The notes below the pieces were generated by a model, which worked only from the letters and a program-made list of their open reading frames with translations, ran no database searches and was not told the origin of the DNA. Shown here piece after piece: positions 26,168-36,242 of a stretch of DNA of 64,000 bases. The stretch spans positions 3,718,281-3,782,280 of the forward strand of contig NC_031770.1 in the NCBI RefSeq assembly GCF_001522545.3, in the 5' to 3' direction. Position 1 is the stretch's first letter. Each line of letters opens with the position of its first letter. The position numbers and the translations under genes were made by a program. This DNA comes from Parus major. Its lineage: Eukaryota > Chordata > Aves > Passeriformes > Paridae.

Positions 26168-26185
26168 TTATCCTCGAGTGTTCAC
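26168..26185 (-). CDS. CCT4: CCT4 terminal coding exon (18 bases of CDS)
   Basis: Acceptor CCCTGCAG, followed by codons for V-N-T-R-G and TAA. It matches the vertebrate C-terminus VNTR with one added Gly. It is too short for ORF detection and was found by searching for VNTR after an AG. Confidence 0.85.
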   Translation of the reverse strand: MNTRG

Positions 26186-29100
26186 CTGCAGGGAGGACAC
26201 ACAGTCAGGCACAAGAAATCACAGGATACATCACAATTCCTTCTTTGTTTAAGGCTTTTAGTGACACTAATTCCTTGCTTTATGGTGCTGTATTTGTCAT
26301 GGTTTAGGGACAAGTATTCATATTGTGTTTAATTTTAGCTGCAGTTATTAAAAGGCTGAATGGTCTCAAGTAGCACACAAACTGAGAACACACAGTTAAC
26401 TGCATTTTGAAGCACAGCAAATGAATGACAATATCCTGGTGCTTGTGAAGGAAGGATAACCCAAACCACGATGCCAGCACCACTCACCACATCATCGATC
26501 TTGAGAATGCTGCGCACGGTTTCTGTCGCCAGGGTCAGCGCACTCAAAGACACCAGCAGAGGCTGCACCACCAGCTCCTCCAGGATGTTGGAAATGCCAC
26601 CCTAGGGGAACAAGGAGCCTTCACTTTGTGCAAGACAGACTACAGTCACATTTAGCATGTTTTCTTTCAGCAGAATCCTGAGGAAAGTCAACTCCTAGAC
26701 TATCACAGGGCTTTCACCTGTAAGAGGGGGGCATTACAACACTCATCTCTCCCCAAGCATTTGACATATCCAGTCAAAATGAGCCAAAATAGGAAAGGTC
26801 AACAGTACCAATTGAGAAAAAGCTGTGGTGCTACTTCTGATTTATGACCACATTCCACTGCAGATCCTACTGATGGATCTATTGTTGTAGCTGAAACACT
26901 TCTGTAAAGACATGAGATGTTTCTTGTCCTGTGGATACAGCATTTAGTATCTGGTACTATCAGTGCTCAGGGTGAGCTCTTGTGAGAACAAGCTGTAATT
27001 TCCCTCTTTTAAGGAGGGGATTTCCCTAAATTTCCCCTAATTTTAGGGAGGCTACCACTGTGAGACACCACCTTGCCCTCTCCCTAGTCCTAGGTTAAGC
27101 ATTTCCCAGGTACTCTAACCCCTCATTACCTTTCTGACGTTAATGCCAGCTGTTTTCTCTCCTTGGGCATGTCTGTTTCTGAGCTCTGTAACCGTGGAGA
27201 TGGGATTGAGCCCCGCGTTCTCAGCCAGGGTGGAGGGAATGACCTCAAGTGCATCCCCGTAGGCACGGACACAGTAGGACTCCATCCCCTTCAGCGTCCG
27301 GGCGTACTCGTTCAGCCGCAGCGCCAGCTCGATCTCCGGGGCTCCACCGCCAGCAATCAAAGCCCTGAGAGCACAGAAACAAACATCAAACCTCACCTAG
27401 AAGTGCACACATGATCAGGCTTTGTGTGGTGCTAATTAACCCAACTGAGACATTACCTTTTCTTCACTAAGCACCTTATGACACACAGGGCATCGTGAAT
27501 GGAGCGCTCGGCTTCTTCCAGGACGAGTTTGTTGGATCCACGGACCACGATGCTCACAGTTTTCCCAGGGTTTGTGCAGCCTGTAATCTAAAACATAAAA
27601 CCAAATACCGACACTGGGGAACAAATCAATGTTTGGGACAAAAAGACACTGCCACTGGCACTTTGGAATTCTGTAACAGCCCTGATGCCTGGCCAAGCAA
27701 AACCACTGCACTGCCAAAGCCAGTGGCTACTCAGAGCTTAGAAATAGGTACCTAAATGTAGTAAATTCCATGGTAAAAAACATCAAAGGTACCACTTACT
27801 AAAATAAGAGACAGATGTTGAGTAGGTATTAACATTGTTTCCCTCACTCACCTTTATTAGTTTCCCAGAACCGTTCAAATTGACCTCCTCTGCCAGCTCA
27901 GCAGAGCCCAGCATGTCAGGGGTGAACTGGTCAATGTGAGCCACAGGCTTAGTTCCAATTGTCTGAAAAAATAATGGGAAAAGAAATTAATCCAGAGGCT
28001 GACTGCACAGTCAGCAAGTACACTGCATGTTGTTCTTTTGCAAAGGACAGTAAAATGCACAAGGGACTGTAGCTTTTACATTTGTCCTGAATCTTTCTAT
28101 AGAAGTGTGACTGCTCAGCAGAGCAGGAATGTTTTTTAGGGAAATGTCTGCTCTTGCATTATAGTCAAAACATGAAACCTGTGAAAATGTCACAATAAAC
28201 TGGCCCTGGCTGGACAGATAGTTTTGGGGTAGACTTTAAGTACTGCTGCTCATTTACATGACCCACCTTACCTTACATATAAACTCAATGTCCTCTCTTT
28301 CAATGTCTTTAACCACCATGATCTTAACTTTGTTCAGAAAATGGAGGGCCAGGTCACTGAGAGCATCCCTGAAAATGAAAGGGAAGGAGTCAGGTCCCAG
28401 TGCTCACATTCTTCAGAGTACAAAGTAAGGATGTCATCAAACTCAAAGTACAGCCAGTGCTGGTGCTTTCCAAAGGTACTGTTACTCTGCCAAGTGTGAC
28501 TGTGTTTAGCTTCAGTTTTCCAAACAATTCCAACTGTGTCCCCGAGCACCCGCAGAGAGCCGGTGCCTGCGTGTCAACGTACCGCAGGATGGACTTCTGA
28601 ATGAGCAGCACATTGCACCCAGCCTTCTTGATCTGCTTCACCAGGTTCAGGATGTAGGCTCTCTCCTCACGCAGCACTCTGTCCATTTGAGCATAATCAG
28701 AAACAACGATCTGGTTGTCCATCTATTTCAAATAAAAAAGAGAAAAGCAAGTGTCAAAATGTGCCACGTTCTTCAACGTACGATGCTGTCATTCTAAACA
28801 AAGAAGCTTAACAGCAAAATGCTGTTAGAGACAGTTCAGGTAACACTGAATTAAACATAAACATAATTCAAACTTCATTTATAATTTAAACAATTCTTTT
28901 TAAACCAACTAATTTTTTTTAGGACCCAGCAGCCCTTTGCTCTAGCTGTGGCACAGAGTTGACCCCACAGTATCTTACAAAAAACATCTGTTACTCCATT
29001 TGTTTGTCCCATGTCCTAGAGCATGAGGCTTTGCTCTAGCCACAGTCTGACTTACATCTGTCTTTGGAGCAGACAAGCAGAACTGAATGAGGCCAATTTT

Positions 29101-31992
29101 GGCTTTTTCCACTCTGGTTACGCCGGTATTTGCCACCTTCTGAGTCAGGACGAGTCCCTCAACCAGTTCACAATCATCAATTGTGCCTCTGGAAACAAAC
29201 ACAACCCATTACTGGAGCACTCTGGGAAACTGAGTTCACACAGACAAAATCTGTCTAATTACAAATTGTTCCTTACCCCAACTTCTTAACAATTTTAATA
29301 TCTCTGAGGTCCACACTGTTGGCTGTGGTTGGGTCAATCACCTTCATCACTGCATCCACACTCATTGGAGAAAGTAAACTGGAATACTGACACACAACCT
29401 AAGGGATTTAACAGTAAAGAAAACATGGTGAGAGACTTCAGACTGATGAACAACAGTCTCACAACAATCTTGTCATTGTATTTCAGTGTTTGACATCAGA
29501 ACCTTGAAGCAAAGATGTCTTAACAAGGCATCTTCTTAATGGCTGCTCCAGGGCAAGGACAGAGCAGAGATGCTGGGGTGAAAACCCACACTCAGAGATG
29601 TACAGAACATGGAACTGCTCCTTCTTAGACTTGACAAGCTGAAAGGCCTGGCTGGGCTGGAGCTGCCAGTGCAAGTGCAGCTGTACCTTGGAGTTAAGGG
29701 AAGTTGTTGCACTGTTCAGCAGAGTCTCCCTGTCACTGAGCTCCACGGGCTGGGCCATGTTGGTCAGCACCTCGATACCTTTATCCAGAGCCTTCTGGAA
29801 TGACTCTGAAATGATGGTGGGGTGAATTCCTGTGCAGAGCATAAAAAATGCCTGTCAGAAGAGTCACGCTTGCAAACATACTTTTTTTGTTTTTTCTTCA
29901 CCAACTCTTTCCATTTTAAAACTCAAGGTACTCAGGTCAGAGTAAATTTAAGGCATTTCAGCAGAATGTTCTTCACTGATGTATGACCCCTATTCCTATT
30001 TTCTGCTATTAAAATTGAGGGAAAAAGCTGTAACATTCCAAGGGATTTATCCTCACAGACAAGACCTGCACATCTCCCTACGATCCCTGAAACTCTTTCT
30101 CCAAGTTCTCTTGGCATTCCTAAAGCTGCTGATGCCCAGGAGGAGGCTGACACTAACTCAATTTCAGATTTCCAAAAACTGTTTTCTCACAGTCCTGTAT
30201 GAAACTCCCCAGTTTCCCTGGAGTGTGGGATACACCCTTTATCCTTCCAAATGATTACAGCTACTTTAAGCTTCATCCCACACATGCAAGAGGACAAAAA
30301 GCCTTCAGTACCTACAGTGTTCAATGAATGTTAAATGAATAGATTTACCTTTCTGAAGGAGTCTGGAACAGGCATCCAAAAGAGCTCCAGCGATGACAAC
30401 AACAGAGGTCGTGCCATCACCAGCTTCAATATCTTGTGCTTTTGACAGCTCTACTAACTAAAGGAGAAATTATTACAGAAAATAAATACATAGAGTGCTG
30501 TTTACCCACACCCAGACACTTCTTTGGCCAGAGCACAGCTATGGTACAATAAGTCACTTCCAGAAGCAAAGCTTTCTTTCCTGTATTTAAAACTGAACAC
30601 TCCTATCTAACAGGTTTACCTCTTCCTTCCCTGGAGGAGGGTCACAGGAAGCTCATTTCCATCTCTGATCATAACCAAATCCACGAACATTGAACATCTC
30701 AAAGGACCAGCTACTGTATCCTCAGACCACCTGGCCCTATCTTCACTCATTCCCTTCTCTCCTAATGGTTTGGGGCATGAGTTTTTCCTGCTCAAATGAC
30801 AGAATGGAAGTTTGCCCTACATTTTCTTATGTCTTAAAACATGTCCAGAGAGACTGTGCATAAGGAACACTGGGCAATAAATAAAGGTTTGTACCTTTTA
30901 AGCATGTGCCACAATCAAAATAAATGTTCCTGGAGCACAATGCACAAATTTTCCTGCTCTGTCACTATGCTGGGCAATGCTCCTCAAATCCAGACAAAAA
31001 TGGAAAAGAAACCACTCACCATTTTGGCTGCAGGGTGCAGAACCTGCATTTGTTTCAGGATAGTGGCACCATCATTAGTGATTGTCACATCTCCCTTAGC
31101 ATCCTGAATCTGGGAATAAAGGGCAGGAAAACAGTTCTAATCAGCAGCTGCAAATCTTTCATTTGAGCCTCAAAATATTTTTTAACGTCATTTTCAAAAT
31201 CAAGATGTCCATTTAGTTCCCACTTTCCCTTAAATGCATGAAGTATGGGAAAGAATTAAGGCAAAAGGTGGCATCCTCTATAATACACATTGAAAGAACA
31301 GTATTTCCAGTAAGCTTAATATTTTGAGAATTTAAGCCACGAAGTTTACCATTTTATCCATTCCCTTTGGTCCAAGGCTCGTTCTAATTGCATCAGCAAC
31401 AGCTGGGAAGAGAAGAAAACATTTGCAAGCTGATCTAAAGAACTACAAACACTCCATCATTTAAACGTGTTTTCTAAACAGAAAATTCCTCCCACTTTTA
31501 AGCAAATCCCAGACAGACTAAAGGAACCCAAATAGTGGAATGATGTAAAATCAGGCCTGATTTCCACAGTTCTTTATTTTTTTAAGCAATCAGCATCTGA
31601 GCACTTGATTGCAGCCATTTTAAATCTGGGGAATCACAAAGGAACAGAACACAGCTCGCAGTGCGGCCGGGGCTCCTGTCAGTGACAGCATCGCATTCCC
31701 AACACGCGCCGGCCCATCGCGGGCAGCTCCCAGCCATCAAACCCCCGGAATTAATTCCTGCTCGTATCCCTGGGGCACGGCCCGCCCGGGGCCCAGCACC
31801 GGGGGATCCATCGCCCCCCGCCCCAACCGCGGCCCACGCGGGGCCCGGCCCGGCTCCCCCCGCGGCCGCCGCACCTTTGCCGGCGGCGATGTTGCTGAAG
31901 CGGATCTGGGAGGGTTTGTCGCGGTCCTGGTAGGCGCCCTTGGCCCTGCCGCCGGCCCCGCCGGGGGCTCTGCCGGGCGCGCTCTCGGGCAT
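26168..31992 (-). CDS. CCT4: CCT4, T-complex protein 1 subunit delta (14 coding exons)
   Basis: Delta subunit of the cytosolic group II chaperonin TRiC/CCT, the double-ring ATP-driven folding machine for actin, tubulin and WD40 proteins. Minus-strand exons are 31875-31992, 31350-31402, 31020-31109, 30349-30457, 29687-29829, 29277-29398, 29056-29188, 28583-28722, 28272-28368, 27852-27962, 27457-27587, 27130-27364, 26488-26601 and 26168-26185. They sum to 1614 bases, 537 residues plus stop, against 539 in human. Nucleotide-binding motifs are intact: LGPKGMDKM (residues 49-57), [13 protein letters not shown] (63-75), GDGTTS (100-105) and GGGAPE (421-426). [21 protein letters not shown] is diagnostic of delta. 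The protein ends KIDDVVNTRG, one Gly longer than human. Apart from conservative changes it looks fully functional. The gene starts in a CpG island with an HSE-like site. Confidence 0.97.
26488..26601 (-). CDS. CCT4: CCT4 coding exon 13
   Basis: Residues 495-532, [16 protein letters not shown] to [12 protein letters not shown]. Donor GTGAGT. Confidence 0.96.
27130..27364 (-). CDS. CCT4: CCT4 coding exon 12
   Basis: Residues 417-494, containing [14 protein letters not shown] and [20 protein letters not shown]. It is the equatorial-domain return with nucleotide contacts. Confidence 0.96.
27457..27587 (-). CDS. CCT4: CCT4 coding exon 11
   Basis: Residues 373-415, [17 protein letters not shown] to [15 protein letters not shown]. 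Confidence 0.95.
27852..27962 (-). CDS. CCT4: CCT4 coding exon 10
   Basis: Residues 336-372, [17 protein letters not shown] to [10 protein letters not shown], phase 0 on both sides. Confidence 0.95.
28272..28368 (-). CDS. CCT4: CCT4 coding exon 9
   Basis: Residues 304-335, [17 protein letters not shown] to EDIEFICK. The donor GTAAGG lies just past a second tandem TTAC. Confidence 0.94.
28583..28722 (-). CDS. CCT4: CCT4 coding exon 8
   Basis: Residues 257-302, [17 protein letters not shown] to VLLIQKSIL, in the apical substrate-binding domain. Confidence 0.95.
29056..29188 (-). CDS. CCT4: CCT4 coding exon 7
   Basis: Residues 213-256, [17 protein letters not shown] to CLSAPKTD, the entry into the apical domain. 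Confidence 0.95.
29277..29398 (-). CDS. CCT4: CCT4 coding exon 6
   Basis: Residues 172-211, [17 protein letters not shown] to RDIKIVKKL. Cys replaces the Ser found in human at the third residue. Confidence 0.95.
29687..29829 (-). CDS. CCT4: CCT4 coding exon 5
   Basis: Residues 124-171, [15 protein letters not shown] to [11 protein letters not shown], with canonical splice sites. Confidence 0.95.
30349..30457 (-). CDS. CCT4: CCT4 coding exon 4
   Basis: Residues 88-123, carrying [18 protein letters not shown], which contains the catalytic-loop Asp of GDGTTS. Confidence 0.95.
31020..31109 (-). CDS. CCT4: CCT4 coding exon 3
   Basis: Residues 58-87 with [19 protein letters not shown], part of the ATP pocket. 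Donor GTGAGT. Confidence 0.95.
31350..31402 (-). CDS. CCT4: CCT4 coding exon 2
   Basis: 53 bases encoding [18 protein letters not shown] with the first P-loop motif. Acceptor CCCAG, donor ATG-GTAAAC. Confidence 0.95.
31875..31992 (-). CDS. CCT4: CCT4 coding exon 1
   Basis: Residues 1-39, starting [12 protein letters not shown] and running to [19 protein letters not shown]. It matches the mammalian N-terminus in length and motif. Donor AAAG-GTGCGG. Confidence 0.93.
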
Positions 31993-32033
31993 GGCCGGGC
32001 CGAGCGGGACAGACCGGGATGGGCCCGGGATGC

Positions 32034-32054
32034 TTCCAGAACGGGGCCTTCCGG
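32034..32054 (-). promoter_or_regulatory. HSE-like and ETS sites upstream of CCT4
   Basis: TTCCAGAA (32034-32041) is a perfect inverted pair of heat-shock-element pentamers. A third TTC at 32049-32051 keeps the 5-bp register after one skipped pentamer (gap-type HSE). CTTCCGG (32048-32054) is an ETS/GABP site on the gene strand. They lie 42-62 bp upstream of the CCT4 start codon. HSF control of CCT genes is established, but use of this site is inferred. Confidence 0.45.
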
Positions 32055-32155
32055 CCTCGCGTCACGCCGGGCTGCCCGACCCGCGCCTGCGCGCTGCTCA
32101 ACCGACCAGCGAAACGCCCCCTTCCAGCTGCCTGCCGGCGAATGACGAGGACGCC

Positions 32156-32163
32156 TATAAAAG
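32156..32163 (+). promoter_or_regulatory. TATA-like box facing away from CCT4
   Basis: TATAAAAG on the plus strand, embedded in GC-rich DNA about 165 bp upstream of the CCT4 ATG. Its orientation would direct transcription rightward from about 32185, opposite to CCT4. No coding exon follows, so any product would be a divergent non-coding RNA or a gene not visible here. Confidence 0.35.
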
Positions 32164-32292
32164 AGCCGCGCGCGCGCTTGGGGGCTTTGGGGAGGTTTTC
32201 CCGCCTGGCAGGGCCGGGCTTGTCTCGCGCTGCGCTCGTGGCCGCTGGGGGGCGCCAGGGCGCGGCCGCGGGCTCCCGCTCTGAGGGAGGGG

Positions 32293-32507
32293 TGGTGCGG
32301 GATGGGGCTCACGGACCCCGGGATCCCGCCCTCAGCCCTGAGGGAGCCGGGAACTGAGGGAGGGATGGTGCGGGANNNNNNNNNNNNNNNNNNNNNNNNN
32401 NNNNNNNNNNNNNNNNNNNNNNNNNNNNNNTGGTGCGGGATGGGGCTCACGGACCCCGGGATCCCGCCCTCAGCCCTGAGGGAGCCGGGAACTGAGGGAG
32501 GGATGGT
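32293..32507. repeat. GC-rich 73-bp tandem repeat broken by a 55-N gap
   Basis: Units begin TGGTGCGGGATGGGGCTCAC at 32293, 32366 (only 10 bases before the gap) and 32431, then run to GAGGGAGGGATGGT. The first two starts are 73 bp apart. The unknown bases are 32376-32430. The complete copy after the gap is virtually identical to that before it, so the gap lies inside a collapsed or unresolved minisatellite, and its true length is probably not 55. Confidence 0.85.
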
Positions 32508-33639
32508 TTCACTCAACGCCAGGCGGCCGCGGCATTTCATTTTTATAAATCTCGGTGTGCTCCTTGTAGCTTTTCCCTGCTAAGTCCAGGACCTGCTGTG
32601 CCATCCCACCTGTCCTGGGTAGGTTTTGAACACCAGGTTTTTTTTCAGAACCCTTTGCCAAAAAGGGGTTTAAGCAGCACCTTTGTCACAGGTGAACTTA
32701 GACAAGAGTGAATCACAGGAAAATAACAAATGCAAGGTAATTTTTTTGTAACAGCCTGAATTTCCCATATGTCTGAGAGGCTCAGCTTGTATCTCCACTA
32801 TAGAGCTGTAAGCTTTATAATCACTAAAAATAAGGCTAGAATTAAAAAATAGCTTATACCTATTGGGTTGAGCTTAACTACTGTGTTGCTATAAGAAGCT
32901 CTTGTTTTTTTCTTTCTTTTTATTTTACATTTCTGAGTAGCTGTTTAGGTTATTTTCTTCACCCTAAACAGTACAAATGTAATGCAGTTCAGATGCAAAG
33001 CACATATTTGAACCCACATTGATTTTGTATTGTGTTTACAGTAAAACACAGCAGCTCAAAAAAAGCTCTGACTGAAAGTGCCCACATAGTACCTAAACCC
33101 TATAGCTTTAATGGTATATCTTCGGCTGGGTATGAAAAGTCAGGGTTTCAAGTGCTCCTGTGTAAAGAAAATTATCCAAGGAATGTTCCCTTTCACCAGC
33201 AAGGTGAAAAACCAGGCAGAGAATGGGGCCTCTCGAGGCTCTCTTCCATTTTCAAGTTCCTGTAGCTGTACCAGGAGCTCATTGCAAGTGAAACACATCC
33301 TCATGGTGAGCAGTGTTCCAGTGCCAGCAACAGCTTTGTATGGTCAGACATCAAAATTCAGCATTTGGACAGTTGTCAAAACAAATAAACGGGGAAAACA
33401 TGACTCATCAGTTAAGATGTTTTAACATCTTTCAACTGTTTTTAGCAGTTGCTTTTGATTTTATTTTTTTGCTGGATTTATGCACCTTTAAAACGGCTGA
33501 GAAGAGGATTTGGAAATGGAAGATCTTTGGCTTTTTATACTCCATTTTTAGCAGGCAGAGAGGAAACCAATTTTTGTATAAAGGCAGAGAAATGCACACC
33601 TAGGTCATATACAGGGAAAAGGTCTACCTAGTCTGGATA

Positions 33640-33701
33640 TATATATTATATATAGATATCTATATAATATAGATATCTATATTACTGGATATATCCAGTA
33701 A
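33640..33701. repeat. AT-rich palindrome cluster
   Basis: TA-rich tract with two GATATC-centred palindromes (centres about 33657 and 33674) and a perfect 20-bp palindrome TTACTGGATATATCCAGTAA at 33682-33701. It could extrude as hairpins or cruciforms. Confidence 0.75.
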
Positions 33702-36210
33702 TGGTTTGGATATGTCTGGATTTATATCACCTCTAAAATGATCCAAACACACCCTAAATGGCAAAAATCACTGTGAACTGTGACTCTGCTCTTAAATTCC
33801 ACCAAGCAAGGATGGCAGCAGTACCAAATCCTGGATATTTACCACTAAAGCACTATATATTGATTCCAGTTATAGCTGGAATCAATAAAGAGCCAAGCTT
33901 TTAAAGAAGCTCTTGGGGAAGACTTAGGTTGTGGTTGGCCACCTCCTTGTTCCCTGAGGTTAGGGATCATTTTGAGTTTGTTGTGGAATCCCAAGGAAGT
34001 TCCTGGTTTCTCCTGGGTGTGTACAATCAGTGGTATAGGTAAATCCGAGGATATTGTGTAAATTTGGGTGGTGGCAGATGTCATTTCTCTGGTGCTGAGC
34101 TGGGCTTTGGGTTTGGTTTTGCCACAGCATGCCACAAAGGACCTGAGAGGAAAACGCAGAGAGACTGTGTGCTGTTACCAGCAGTTGTGCTGCTCAGAGG
34201 TGCCCCAGGGCTGGGAGCAAGAATTTTCCAGGATTTGGAAGGAAATAAAGGTTAGAGCTGGTGCTGTCCCAGCTACACGTGACTCTGTGCTTGGCAAAAG
34301 CAGCTCCTCCAGTGCTGAGATCATTTGGAGTCAGTTCGTGCCGTTGCTGGGTGGAGCCTGCATTCTGAGTTGGTGTGTAGCGAGCTGCTGAGCTAAGTTT
34401 AGAGCTGCTGTGGTCAGTGGATTCCTTGCTAACAATTTTGGTCTGGCTGGATTCCTTCCCTGAAGGGTTTTGTCAGCCGTCAAGGATGTACTGGATCTGA
34501 GATGAGTTGTCTGGCTAACTTAGGGGGGTTTTGTTATCTGCTTTTGTTATCCCCTGTCACTCTCATCTGCCTTGTTCTGTGTCCAGTATGAGCTCCCTGG
34601 CCATGGCTTGGTTTCATCTGAGGCCCTTGCAGGTGTGAAGGTGGCATCAGATGGGGACTGACCCAGAGCAGGCTCTGTGGTTTAGGACTTGTCATGTCAG
34701 GATGGAGGCTGAACTTTGAGCCAGGGCTGAAACCCAAGGACCAAATGTGTCATTAGGTCACGTTTAAAGCCAGCACTCCCTGAAGCCTTTTGGATTTGTC
34801 TTAAGAGCCAAGTTTAGACTTGGAGTTGGCTGCACTTTATATTGTTATATATCCTTGCCCTCTTATCATAATTTCTGGCTGTTCTGACCTTTTCCAGCAT
34901 CTCCAAGAATCAAGGAGACAATAACCAGTCCCACAATAAACATCCCCATACAAGATCCTGGAGTTGTAACGGAGTTTTTTAGCTTAGTTTCTCGAAAAAA
35001 AAAATGGTTTGTATGCTTAGTACTCTGTCCTTCAAATAGAACTTGAACCTAATTTTGACTAAATGTGGTAGAAGCCCTGCATTTTCTGGCTTTGTGTGAC
35101 TAGGCAGCTGCAGGAAGAAGTGAGATTTTTAGTTAGAGCTGCATTGAGGACATAGCTCAGTGCTTTGGGGATGTTTGTTGCTGGTACAATGTTCCTGAAA
35201 TGGAGGATAATCTTCCAGGGGGTCTTTTTTGCTTTTCCCTGGAGATGACTCACCCAGAATCCTTGAGGCAGCAGTGATGACAGCAGAAGGAATGATTGCC
35301 ACAAATAGGGTGACATCATTTCACCCCATGGCCTTAGATAAGTTATTAAGTACCATTCCTTAATCATGCTCTTCTAAACATTTAATAAATGCAATACTCA
35401 AGTCTTCCCAGCATGAAGTTTTTGTATGAGTAAATTTTAGTTTTTCAGAGAAGAAGAAAGTCTCTACCTAGAGAATATTTTTTTCTTCTATCTGGAGTTT
35501 CATGCCAGAAGTTTTGGCTCGTGGTGCCTGAGGCTGAGCCCTGCTGGAGCTGCCAGCCCTGCCTTCATGGGATGGCTGCATGGCTGCTTCCACCTCCTGG
35601 AGCAGACACTGAATGAGGGATTCTGCTTTCTATGGATTCTCTTGGGATTCTTTTACTTGATTTCTTCTGATTTTCTTTGTTTCATTCCTGCTCTGGACTA
35701 TGTATAGCAGAGTTTTTGTCCCTTTCATCCTCCTCCATTACTTGTTAATATTTTCTGAGGGGTTTTTCTCCCTTATGTTCCTTGAAAAAATCCAATTTGA
35801 CATCCATAGATGGAAAAGTTGCTCACACATCCTTTTCAGCAAAGGATCTAGGAAAAATGAGGACACATTTTGTGGGAGGAAATGCATGCAGTGCCATACA
35901 AGTATTACCTTATTACGTGTACTTGTAGGTAATGTCAGCCAGCACAGAAGGGTGAGGGCTCTGCAGCAGCACAACATACAGGGCTGCCCTCTGGTATGGT
36001 AGGGAAGGAAAATGCTTTACCCATACTGATTTTGTTCTGCTAAGATATCAGTGTAAACATTGCTATTTAATTTTCTCTAAGTGCAGTGAATGCCATCTGA
36101 TCTCTGCTTCTAAATCTACAATATTTTTTTTAAAAAAATAATCTTACTTTACTGCACTTGTGGACTGACTTTTCAGCTTTTCCAGGCAGTAATTCCCTCC
36201 TTGCTCTTAC

Positions 36211-36211
36211 A

Positions 36212-36237
<26 letters not shown>
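36211..36237. repeat. Poly(A) run of 27
   Basis: Homopolymer A27. I see no retrocopy or SINE body immediately upstream, so it is treated as a simple repeat. Confidence 0.9.

Positions 36238-36242
<5 letters not shown>

Larger units (their letters stand above)
31640..32535. promoter_or_regulatory. CCT4 CpG-island promoter
   Basis: Very CpG-dense sequence covers CCT4 exon 1 and about 500 bp upstream, in strong contrast to the AT-rich flanks. It contains an HSE-like site, an ETS consensus, a plus-strand TATA motif and a GC-rich tandem repeat with an assembly gap. Housekeeping promoter for leftward CCT4 transcription. The island may also fire rightward. Confidence 0.75.

Noticed and set aside
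31737..32540. 267-residue open frame crossing the N gap
   Set aside because: It is read through unknown bases and a GC-rich tandem repeat, and part is antisense or out of frame to CCT4 exon 1.
36201..36237. A27 tract as the tail of a retrocopy
   Set aside because: No gene-like or SINE body and no target-site duplication could be recognised next to it.
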